Assembly (NCBI RefSeq): GCF_018691265.1
Contig: NW_024881316.1
Coordinates: 24,219,819 to 24,283,818, forward strand
Origin: Tyto alba
Lineage: Eukaryota; Chordata; Aves; Strigiformes; Tytonidae
DNA: 64,000 nt
Direction of reading: 5' to 3'
Position numbers and translations under genes: made by a program. This document shows positions 40,601 to 53,100 of this stretch, one piece after another (the first letter of the stretch is position 1; every line of letters starts with the position of its first letter). The notes under the pieces were generated by a model. It was not told the DNA's origin. It saw only the letters and a list, made by a program, of their open reading frames with translations, and made no database searches.

Positions 40601-43600
40601 ATTCAGACTTCAATGGGAACAGAATTAACTGGGTGCAGGCTTCATTTTACAAACATTTATCTGAATCTCTGAGGGAAAGTTCTGCAGTTAGAACTAGTCA
40701 CAAGGGTGAAATATCTCACATTTTACATTTTCTCACTTAGGGCAGGATTTCTTGCATTATAACTTGCATTTCTTAACCACCAGAGTCTCATTCCAGCTAG
40801 AGATTCAGGCTCTGCCTGTAGTTGGCAAAGAGAAGACAAGACTTCCAGGACGTAGGAAATACAGTCTGAAAAGGTGGGATTAATCTTCTTCTGAGGGTCC
40901 CTGACTTTTTTCTCTGGCTACCCAGAGCACTTAGATGACATGCATGATTCATAGGTAAGTAATTTTAATGCTAAAATTACAGCTGAATGCTTCATTACTT
41001 ACATACAGGTCTCAGGAATCCTATTCCCATTAATCTACTGTTATATTTCCCAGGTTGCCCACTTCAGCAATAGTTGAAAGATGGAGATCATGGAAACCCC
41101 TTCATTTTGTACTGCATGCAGAGCTTGAATTATCTTTTCACTGTTAAAGGTGTTTAGTAGGAACAGTTCTGGGAACTAATTCATAGTAATGTCTGGATTA
41201 TTGTAATCTGCCCCGTGCAAGGTAGAACAGGTCATTCTATTTAGAGTTGATATTTGTGCATTAAGCTCTTTAGTGTTCTCACTCTGTAACTGAGTCCTTC
41301 TAAAGGAAATATAAAATTAATATTATTTCAACCATGAGAAAATTTGTGTATTAATTCAATATCCTATAACTTGATGTCACTTAATTGCTCCCGTAAATAA
41401 ATGGAAATAAAACCAAATGCAGCTCTATAGCCCATGGGATATCATGATCCGCAATTATGTCCCCTTCTGTTGCACAAGTAGGTAAAGTCTGATGGAGTGT
41501 AACACAAATGCCTTCTCAGATCACTTACTATGGCTTCCTAATTTTTTTGTTGTAACCACTATGGCACAAAAAGTCAAGAGATATAAGAAAGAAGTAGCTG
41601 TGACATCAGAGATAATATCTTGTATTACACATTATGACTACTACTCTCTAATGACTGTACAGAGAGTCAGTCTCTGGTGGGCCTAGTAACTTAATTTTCT
41701 CCAATTATAATATAGTGGTTGTGAGACATCTTTTTCAAAACCACTTAGAGGAATTGGTTCAGTCTCATTATCTTTATTTTGTGGTTATATAAACTAAGCC
41801 AAACAGGTAGAGAGATTTTACCACACTCTGTTAAATGAGGGAGTGACAGGTAGAGCTCACTTGCCTGAACCCACCCAAGGGACCCAACTTTTAAGTCTTC
41901 CCTATGATACACGAGGGAAATATCAAGAGTACTTCCATTAAAATCATGGGTTGATTTGCTCAAACTCACCGTTAATTGAAGAAGAATGGAGCTGTTCTCT
42001 GGAAAGCTTTTCTCCTGGTATTTTTGTATTTAACCAACGAAAACCTTTCTTCTTAATGGAAATTCGACCTGAATATTGGAAAGATAATACCCATTCAAAA
42101 TACTACTTTAAAATAAAAATTTAAGCAAATTTTGATAAGAGTCACTGAATTTATAAGGAACAGCTATTTAAAAATATTGTTTACTGATACTCAATGAACA
42201 AAGTGACTGAAAGTTCTTCCTTTGACATTTCTGTTATACCTCCCCTGTAGTTTATCTTATGGGGGAGAAGTGTGCTTTTAAAATAGTCTCTCCCTCAAAA
42301 CAGCTTCAATTCTCTTTTCACAGAAACAATTTTAGAAATAGGCCCACCAAAATAAGTAGGCCCACCAGACCAATATAGAAGTGATGAGAAATGGGTAGTA
42401 GTTTGAAACCATTTCCAAAAAGCAAAGCTTATTTTCCAAATGAATTGCTAGACCTCAACTCTTTCACAAAGGTCTGTCCTCTTTGTGGGCATATTTTCAC
42501 TAGTATATCTGAAAATACATATCTTCTGTTGAGACGACAAATAAGACGTCTACCTAAGTAGAGCAGTTTACAGAGCAAGAGGCTAAACCGTGCAAGAATA
42601 TTCATGGTCACTCACATGAACTGTAAAATGAGAAATTTTTATTCCTTAGGGGAATTAAAACAATATGACAAAGACTCAGGTTTGCAGCCTGGAATGTCAT
42701 CTAAATAGCAATGGACTAAATCTCCTTGTAATGTAGCATTTCTATGAGATCCAAAAGTACAACCCAGAGTTAAAATATTTTTGGAAACTTATTTTTTTAT
42801 TTTCTGTCACTGGCATTTTTGCTTATTCCTGTTGTGACACCAATCCTACATTGGCACTGATCCATGCTGTGCTTCTGTCTCATATACTCACAGTTCTTAC
42901 CTTTTGTTGAGTCTGCAGCAAGCTTTAATCCTGTAAATGCAGCCCCAAGAGCAAACATTTGTAGCAAGGCAGTGCCATACAAGAGTAGGAAGGTGTGATG
43001 GTGTAGACACCACTTGCAGGTCTGTTTACACCAGTTCTAGAGGCAAAGATCCCTTTTGCTAGCCCTGGGTATTTGCCTGTTCAGAAATACTTCAATGTTA
43101 AAAGTCATCACTACTGTAAGAGTGAAAGTTATCCAAAGTCAGAGCCCAGGCCAAATGAATAAGTTTGCAGAAAGGGTTGGATGAGGTCTGCACCAGAGCA
43201 CTCACTCCACATCTCTGAACTGCAATGCAGATATTGCTGTTTAACATGGCACCTTACAATCAAACCCATAATCATCTCTCTCTTCAGTTTAGCTGCATTA
43301 CAACAAGACATCTAGAAAAAACAAAAGCAAGATTCACAAGAGTGCAAATGTTCTGTAGAGTAAACGCCGATCCTTTACTCCGCTGAAGGCCCTGGATCCC
43401 CAAACTCTTCTTGTTTAACTAGCAAGAATTCATTTCAGCACAGGAGCAAGCAGGCTTCTGTTCTTCAATCTCAATTAGGTTAGGGAAGTTTCCATCACAA
43501 AAAAACATTTTATCCCGAGACTGCTTCAGGGAATGGCAATATCTGATGAGCATTATTTGATTATTATTATATGAGCATCATCTTTCTGCTTTATAGGTAA

Positions 43601-46600
43601 AGAATAACTAACAATGGTGTGATCACTCATTTGGACCATTAGATGCAGCCATAAAGCAAACAAACAAATAGTGCTCATCAGCAAAACACCACCAGTGTAG
43701 TCACAAATCTAACAGTCTTACAGTATCACTTTTCCAGGGAAGCTGGCAAGTGATTTTTAAACTTTTCTTGGAGTCTGAGTTCTAGTAGCAATTAACTAAG
43801 CTTAAGAGCAGTGTTTTAGCAACTTGATTTTAATTTCTGGTTATACTTTGACTGACAAGAAAAAATTACACCTTTATCAGTGGTAACATTTTGGCTGCTA
43901 CCACTAAAAAATTACCTAATTCATTCAATGAAATGCATACATGCAAATAATACATGGAACTATGAAATAGTCATTGCTTTTCATCGAAATCTTTAGATAC
44001 AGTTACTTCTCCCAAGGTTGGGAATATACATAATTACATATAGAAGATGACTGGCATAGGGTATGATGCACTAACAAGTAGTGTATCTTTAGAGGATAGC
44101 AAAATATCTGGTGTGATATAGCAGACATTTGAGAAGAAGAGGGTACTTTGGTCTTTAATCTGGTCCATGGACCGGATACCTGGATTTATCTGGAGCATTG
44201 CAGAGGCAGCAGATGAACTTTCAGGTTCAGTTTTAGGCTGCAGGAGACCAGGAACCACCCTGTGATGTGACCCATGGCACAGTAAGTAGGGACAAACAGG
44301 GGATTTGTTTTGAAGGCACACTCCAGATTCAGACTAAACCATTAATATTTGCTTTCATATTGCCAGTCATTGTGCTAACAATTCTCTCCTGAACAAAGAC
44401 TTGGCAAGGACTTTTATATTTAACAAAAATAAGTGGCTGATTTAGCACATGAAAGGATTTACTGGTTCTGAGAACATACATACATTTAATCCAAGTTAAT
44501 CCCAGTGTTTTTACTGAAGGCCAAATGCTGAAGCCTCCTTTCACAGCAGATTTTTCTTTGTGAGGTCCTATTTAAATCATCAAAGTTACTTGCTGTGGAA
44601 TGAAGTCTGTTGCTAAAGGCATGTAAGCTATACTAATATTTAGACTCCAAGAAGAAAAGAAAGAAAAAACAACATAATGTGTCATATTACATAATGTGTC
44701 ATTACAGTGCTGTTTAACATCTTTGCTGGTGACACGGACAGAGGGATTGAGTGCACCTTCAGCATCTTTTCCAACCACTCCAACCTGTGTAGTGCAGTCG
44801 ACACGCTGGAGGGAAGGGATGCCATCCAGAGGGACCTTGACGGGCTTGAGAGGTGGGACTGTGCAAACCTCATGAAGTTCAACAAGGCCAAGTGCAAGGT
44901 CCTGCACATGGGTTGAGGCAATCCCATGCAAAAATACAGGCTGGGAGATGAGTGGAGTGAGAGCAGCCCTGCAGAAGAGGACTTGGGGGTGCTGGTTGAC
45001 AAGAAGATCAACATGACCTGGCAACGTGTGCTCTCAGCCCAGAAAGCCAACGGCATCCTTGGCTGCATCAAGAGAAGCATAGCCATCAGGTTGAGGGAGG
45101 TGATTCTCCCCCTCCACTCTGCTGTTGTGAGACCCCACCTGGAGTACTGTGTTCAGCTCTGGGGCCCCCAACATAAGGAAGTGGACCTTCTGGAGAGAGT
45201 CCAGAGGAGGTCACAAAGATGATCAAGGGGCTGGAGCACCTATTCTGTGAAGATTACCTGAAAGAATTGGGGTTGTTCATCCTAGAGAAGAGAAGACTCT
45301 GGGGACACCTAATAGCAGCCTTCCAGTACTTAAAGGGGGCCTACAGGAAAGCTGACCTTTTACAAAGGCATGTAGTGGTAGGACAAGGGGCAATGGCTTT
45401 AAACTGAAAGAGAGTAGATTTAAATTAGTATTTGGAAGAAATTCTTTACTATGAGGGTGGTAAGGCACTGGCACAGGTTGCCCAGAGCAGCTGTGGCTGC
45501 CCCCTCCCTGGAAGGGTTCAAGGCCAGGTTGGACGGGGCTTGGAGCAACCTGGTCTGGTGGGAGGTGTCCCTGCCCATGGCAGGGGGGTTGGAACTAGGT
45601 GATCTTTAAGGACCCTTCCAACCCAAACCATTCTATGATTGTATGATTCTATGATACTATTTGTAAAAACACTGTACCAAAGTACAACATTAAGGCAATG
45701 ACAGGGAGGCTTTGGAACTTTTCTAGTCTGCATAATATTATAGGCCCCAGAAATTATTCCTTTGTTGCTATTCCAGCAAGTTCATGTAATGAGACATGTA
45801 TTTGATGTTACTGATTTGTTACTAATAGAAAATATTTCCCCAAACCAAAAAAAAAAAAAAAAAAAAAAAAAAAGAATTTGATTAAAAAAACAAAGATACA
45901 AATCTTGCTGAAATCAGTGACAGGAAAGTTATAGTAAACATTTGGTGGAAGTCAGTATTTTAATACTCTTTAAACCTGATTATTCTTTAAAGTATTATGT
46001 GTTACTCACGTAACTCAGTGAAGCAGGATTTGCTGTGAAGCATGTGATGGAAGAGCTTGCACAAAGACTGCTCCGCGGGAGGTAAATTCTGGCAGGTACA
46101 CTCCATGCGCAGCATCGTGCCCCAGTTGCTAATGTAGGCTGCTTTGCAATCAGCATTTGCAGAACAGGGGATGTCATCCTTAATTAAAGTTTCAAGACAA
46201 GCTTCATCATTGTAGCATTTTTTTGTCATATGTCTCCAACACTTGGACTGAAAAGATGTATATTTTTTCCTGGTGGAAAAAGAGAAGTATACAATGACAG
46301 TTTAAAAACTCTGTGATTTCAAAAAATGACATGTAAATATCATCATGAAAAGAGAATGTAGTCCCTAGGTACCACTCAAGCCTTAAAAATCACAATATTC
46401 AGTGATAGCTGGTCTAAATTCTGCTCCGATTTGCACCTAATTGGTTTGAGTGAAATCTGCAAAATTGTAATTGGAGGAAAATCTTGGTTTTAGCAAAAAG
46501 TTTTTGAGAAAAAGGAACTTCTAACCAGCACCTGTAGACATTTTCCCAAGGTCCAGCAAAAATCCATGTGAATACCAACAGTCTCAGATCCTCAGAGAAG

Positions 46601-49600
46601 AAATGTGAATAGAGGAATTAGACCAGTCAGCACAAGGAAACCGAAACAGGTGTTGTTCTAGTGGATCTGTTTGTTGGCCCGTCTGAAGGAAGAATGAATA
46701 TTCAACTTGTTTTACATAAAATAATCTACATTCAGTGCTAACACCTCCTCCGCCTGAATGCTAATGAAATAAAAAATGTTCAAGGCTCAGGAAAAATCAG
46801 AAGTAATTCAGTTGACCTTAAAGATTAATTGATAGCAGAGATAAGTTACGAGAAGAATTAACTTGTTTTCCAGCTCAATAATATCAAATTATTTTAGTTT
46901 ATTTTCTCTTAGGATAGAAAAAAATTGGCCTTTAATGCTCTATGTATGACAATAGAAAATATCTATTAAAAGTTAACTAAGAAATCTGTAGATATTAGTT
47001 AGAAACAAATTTATCACTTACATTAAATGTTAGTGGACAGTAAAGGTAAACTGTTGTATATTGTACATTAATATGTTAGAACATTATTTCCTTAATCATA
47101 AAATTAGGCTATTAATTTACTATTTCTATTGTGTAACTGTAACAAGCAAGTCACATGGAAAAACATGGATTCTTATAATACCAGCTAGGACATTATTGTA
47201 AATATTTTCATTACACAAGCAAAGGTTTCAAAGCAGATGTCACCTCTGTGCTAATGGAATTATGTTTATTCACCTCCTGATTTATAGATATGGCTAGCTA
47301 TAATTCACAGACTAATTTTGCTAATTATATCCACTTATTTTCAGTGCCAAGAAACATTAATGTTCCCAAAATAATAGGTAATTCAGCAAGTCACCATTAT
47401 GATATTGCATGTGTACACATGCACATGCACAGACATACATTTGTAACCCAATTCTTCTTGACATAAAAAGGGGCAATTCCCACTGACATCAACCTGAGTA
47501 GCCTGCACAGAATTAAATCATCTTTTGTCCTCCTCATTTGTTGACTAAAGGTTAATTTGTGCACAGCTTTCAGGTAAAATTCAGGTCTAATCCACAAGGG
47601 AACTGGTGACTACACTGAAAACCAAAGTGAGCCAACTGACCATGCACAAATGGTGGCAATTAAGTAGAACTACAAATATGGGCTGATCCTGTTGTGTGTT
47701 TTCTCAAATAAACTAAAATCTGAAAACTCTGTTATTCTTCATTAATTTGGTGGTCTGTGCATGTTTCAGGGCAGCTTTTTTCAAGTATCAGTATGCTTGA
47801 GATGAAAAGAATATGACAGTTTTCCGAACAGGCCAAGTTGGTTGTATGGCTGTTGGGTACAAAGGGTCAGACTCTGCAGTGGAAGAGGTAATTACTTTAA
47901 CCAAACAAACTTTGTCCAGTCTGCTGCACAATTTGTGCAAACTGCTAGAGGGCAAAGGTGCAGACTGGCAGGTGTTATCTGAAGAAAATGGTAATGAAAA
48001 TATGCAACAGCACAGTTTGTCCAGCAGAAATAGTGTTAAGAGTCATAAAAGAGGCAGAAGCAAAGTCCACACTAGATTCTAGACCTTTCTGAAAATTAAC
48101 CTTTTCAGTTTACTTGTGGAATTACCACAGCTGATGCAGACATCTGTGAAGATGAAAACATGAGTGATAATATATAATAGATACAGAGCAGAAAAAAATT
48201 TTGCTATACATGAGATATATGGCGCATATGTAAAAATGATTTAATCAAATCTTTATTCACAGGAACATTACTAGGCAAAATCTTCCTTCTACTTACCTAC
48301 AAAACTCATTCTCTTCACACATGTGGATTACATTCAGACATGATGGGGGTGGAACTGTAGTAACTGCGCAGGGTTTGCCATGGAGAAGTTCTTTGGCTCT
48401 GTGGCAGGATTCATCAGGCTGGACACAGTCACAAAATGTAAGCATTTGGGCAACTTCAAAAGGCATATTTCGATAGAAGAAACTTATGGCTGCTTGACAT
48501 TCTTCCATGTTGCACTTCTTATTTACTGAGCAAAACTTAAGGTACAGGGACAACTGTTTGTTACATACTTCATCTTCAACACACTCCTTGTTCACATCCA
48601 AACAGGTTCTGTTTGCTGTGTATGCTAAAAAGAGTAACAGTTTTTAAAATGAAATCACAAGAAAACCTTTCTCAAGTGATGATCAGTTGTCATCATGTCT
48701 GCAACATTCCCATTAAAACCAAGTTTGACTCCCCAAAACTCTGATCCAGCTCTGCAAGTTTCTGCCCCCACCAGATAAATACAGGAGAATAAAGTGAAAA
48801 CTGGCAACATGGAAGTTTCTTCATGGTATGTAATAATTTCTGGAAGATAGTGGCTAGAAGATACCTGAAACTGCTGAAATCTCCATCATGCAGTCTTATG
48901 CTAGGCTACATAGTAAATAGTGGAGAAGATAATATAAATGGCATTTCTGTGCTTTTAAAGCTAGTTTAGGTTTTTTCCTAGCCTATGCTATAAACCTTCC
49001 AAAAAGATCTAGGTAATGACCCTAAAATGTTTATGGGATAAGATTTGCCTCTGTAAATTTAATAGTATTAGGATTGTTACCTGATATTTCTGGATTCTTC
49101 TCTACCCAGTAGCTTAAGTGAAAATATGTTGGATCTACTGACTGCCTACTCTTCAGTGATTTGAATGGAAAGTATTAATTTCAATCTCAAAATACATTGT
49201 ACACTATCTGAAACCAGAACTAAAACTAGTTATTAGGATTCATAAGTAAATTCAGACTTACCTTGGTTGGACAGAGCAGATAAACTCCATTGTAATTTTG
49301 TTTCTGTACTAATATTATCTAGAAAAAGAAAGATACAGATACAGGCATAAGTGATAAATCATGTCATAGCTTAGTTTTTAACTTTAAAGTATTGGCTGTG
49401 TTGCTGGCACAGTGCCAGTAGTAAAAATAAACAAGAATAAAATAAATTAGCTTGACAAAATAGAACCTGTCAGATTGCTAACAAATTCTCAAATAACTGT
49501 TACATATATTCATAAGTTTTGGAGTGAAATCACAGTTTATCAGTGGCTGCTGATAACATTCTCTGTATACTTATAGATCCTGGGAGCTCGAGAAGAGTTT

Positions 49601-50098
49601 CTAGACCTGCTCAGTGCAGTACAAAGCCGTATTTCTTGTGAATAAATAAAGGCCAGAAGCCTTAATGTGTTCATCAGTGCACACAGTTTTCAACTAACTG
49701 CTTGTCATGGTTTAAAGTCAAGGTGGGCAGACAATTCCTGCTATTAGAAAATTATTGTTATTGGTCTTATATTGTTTCTAGTTATTATGTGATACTAAAA
49801 GGGACTGATTTGGATCAGGTCATATCAAATTAATACATTGAAGGACAATAGTATTTGCACTTAGGCTATCATTTTGCTATCAGATTATTCATCTGCATCT
49901 AAATAAGCTTCTTAAAACTATCCTGTTTCTAATGTTAAACAGCAAATAATTAAGAAAACCTTTTTACCAGACTTGTACACACTTCTGTCATGTATGAAAG
50001 CACTCCAGCTGCTGGAATACCCCTAACCTGTGTCAGTGTCCTGATTTTTCTCATCATCAACATCATCATCGTCATCATCATCAACACCATCAAGGTTG

Positions 50099-50164
<66 letters not shown>

Positions 50165-53100
50165 CTTTCACTAGCTGCTGAAGCTTGGCTTTCTTGAGAG
50201 TATTGTAAACAAGGATTGTTAAATATTCCCCTCCATATTTTAACGCATCTCATCTGAAGTGGCTCTGAGCACTTGCACTCTCCCAGCACTGTTTTCCTCA
50301 GTTCTTGTCCCGCTGACAAACACTCCTGCTTGACCCTCGGGAGCCTGCATTTTGCTGTGTCCACCTTGCACGCTCGCTGGAAGCTCTTATAGACTAAAAA
50401 GCAGTAAGGGTCCTCTTGGCAGCGTTGTTTTGCAATACTGCAGTCGTTCTCTGATTCTTCCGGGTGTCTTTGGCCTTTGACATTTCTGTGTTGCCTAAAA
50501 TTCTGTCCAGCGTCTGATCTTGAGGAAGTTTCCAAATATTCTGTACAAATAGGTACAAACAGAGATATACATCAAATGGAAGAGAGGGCATCATCACTGG
50601 TCAGCTCAAAACAAACTCAGGAAAAGGATAATTGTCTTAATGCAGTAAAATGAATGAAATAGCCCTATTTTCATTCTCAGATGTACATAAAAATATAATA
50701 ATTTTGGAGTTTTGCAGGTTAATGAATCTTCCTCATGCTTACTGTGTCCTCATGGCTGTATAATAGAATCTACTTTAACAGTTCAGCTGCTAACAGTAAC
50801 ACGAGAAACTCTCACTGTAATTACTGCATAAAGAGATTCATCTCACATAATTTTAACCACAGATTAGACATATCGTGGATTATCATCTTAATTCAATGCA
50901 TAATTTGTGAAGAGAGAATGGCAATTCCAGAGAATTGTTCATTCATTACCTAAAATAGTCATTTAAATTAGACAGGGAGAATTATTCCTGAAAGTATCTA
51001 CCAACACCATAATCTATCATGTATAGGTAAAACCAATACTAGTGTAACTCCACTCAACCTTTTTGCTATACTGGTTAAAAATGTAATCTCAATCAGCAAA
51101 AAATATAAAATTACTTCATTTTGCCAGAAGCAAAAGCAACTGTTCCAATGACATCAACATCAGGTTTTAGATACCCACTCTTCTTGTTAGGGGCAATGAG
51201 TAACAGATCAGGATGTTATTATTTTCTCTATAATAAAGCCATATATTCTACTACTATATGACGTACACTGATTGGTGCCAGGAGGGAATGATGGATCAAT
51301 GCCAGGAATCAAACTTGGGGATCACGTTCCAGACTCTCATTTATTGGCTGATTTTGCCTTTTTTATGTCAGCTTTGTTAATCATTACTTTAGGAGACATT
51401 GGATCAGAAACTGCAAGCCTTTCATGCACCAAATAATTCTCAATTATAGAAACAGATTTTCTGAAGGGAAGATAGTTCTCAGGATAATAAAAAACAAATT
51501 CAGAGGAGATGGGCGCATTGCTTACAATAGATTTTTTTAAAAGGATGAACTTTATATATTAAGTACAGCTTTATGAAGGCAGTAACTACTTCCCACATCC
51601 ATTAACCTCTCCTAGATGTAGTGAAGATGTTCCTGTAACACAGTGTGGCACAACTGCAGAGCTGTGCATCCCCATTCACCCACACTCCCATTCACAAGGT
51701 AGCTGGATGTGGCTCTCTATACATAACATAGATCCAGTGGCTCTCAAGCCTTCTTGCGCAACAAGTAGACCTCAACACGTCTTATTTTCACTCTTGCTTT
51801 CCATTGGATTGAGCAAAAGCTTTAAAACCCATTTGAATATATCACATGCCTTTTATTGTTTTTTAATTTTATTTTAGAGCACATATAGCATCGCTTTCAT
51901 ATGCATATTGGTGTATGAATAACATAGAAAAGACAAAACTATTTTTTGGGGGGAATTATCAGATTTGAGAAATATGCAAAGAGACTTGAAACCAGTTAAA
52001 ATGAGGGTTACAAAACTGCATATTTCTTTTTGTTCTTCATAATTAATTCTTTATGTTTAGTTACCTTTATCAATGCTGCACTGTTTCCCAAGCAAAGTCG
52101 TGATGCTACAAAAATTGTCTGTAGTGCAGACACAGGTTTTAAATTCTGGGTATTTGTCAGCCAGGACCTGGATGATTCTATTACATCCAATAGCGTCTTC
52201 TGCCTTGCACCTATTACCTAGAACTTATCATTAAAATTATAATGTTGTTAATGTTTATGAATGCTTAAGGGATACGGTTACATAAAACAATTCAACTGAG
52301 GCACAAAAATAATATCTTTTGCCCAGAGAAGATGGTTTGAACTTAGTTTTGTTTGAAAACCTGTCATAATTTACAAATTTTAAATAACATTCAGAGGGAT
52401 ATAATAAAGTTGTGGGTATGATATTGCCTTCTTTTATTCTATCTATCTGATGCATTGCCAGAACATCTTTTTCTGTTCTCATTTCCAAAGTACATAAAAC
52501 CTTAAACTCATACCTTTTATTCTACGTAGATGATGTACAGCAACCAAACTAAAAAGGTGCACATGAGTTGAGGGGCACATCCTGAACTGAGGCAGAGACG
52601 CTCATCTGTGTGGAAGTTAGGTGGTTGGTACAGGGGCGGGAATTCACAGTGCGGGGTAAGGTACTGCCGTGTAACCGAGTAAGAGAGGGGACGCGGGAGG
52701 GCAGGCGCAGTCCCCGGTGATGGTGGTGCTAACCCCGTCCTGAGGGATGCCGGCTCCGGTTCAGATCCGTCACTCACGTGAGGATGACACGAGCCTACAA
52801 ATGCCTGGCCATTTGGATATGCCCTCGGACTGCTACCCTGTAGAAGAACTTTGCTGCCTAAGTTTGGCAATGACAACAAATTTGAAATAGCCCAAGGATA
52901 TTCTGATTTTTATTTTTTTCATTATAAAAATAAGGAGGAATTTAGCATTAAAAAAAAATTACGCAGAAGCCTGGGTTGCGAGTCCAGTTTCAAGCCCGTT
53001 GCTTGCATGTGCACTTGGACTCAATGACAAAGACACTCACACGGGCTGTCAGGTCATATTTTCCTTGTATGCATAGTAAAAATAAAGTGCATGTACTAGT

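Larger units (their letters stand above)
42931..46009 (-). other. GFRAL intron 7
   Basis: 3.1-kb intron that contains a CR1 fragment in antisense orientation to the gene (44703-45662) and a pure A tract of about 25 bases at 45849-45873. The remaining sequence shows nothing recognisable. Confidence 0.6.

Noticed and set aside
42419..42635. Alternative GFRAL terminal exon with stop after 12 codons
   Set aside because: Good acceptor but no membrane segment; the exons at 35.7 and 34.6 kb fit the family far better.
44572..45086. 150- and 134-codon - strand frames
   Set aside because: Antisense shadows of the CR1 reverse-transcriptase region.
45849..45873. Poly-A tract suspected as the tail of a processed pseudogene
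   Set aside because: No gene-like sequence precedes it and no target-site duplication is visible; same for the A tracts at 25700 and 60390.
49950..50181. Polymethionine and polyisoleucine frames
   Set aside because: Other-frame readings of the ATC microsatellite; the supported reading is the polyaspartate frame of GFRAL exon 4.
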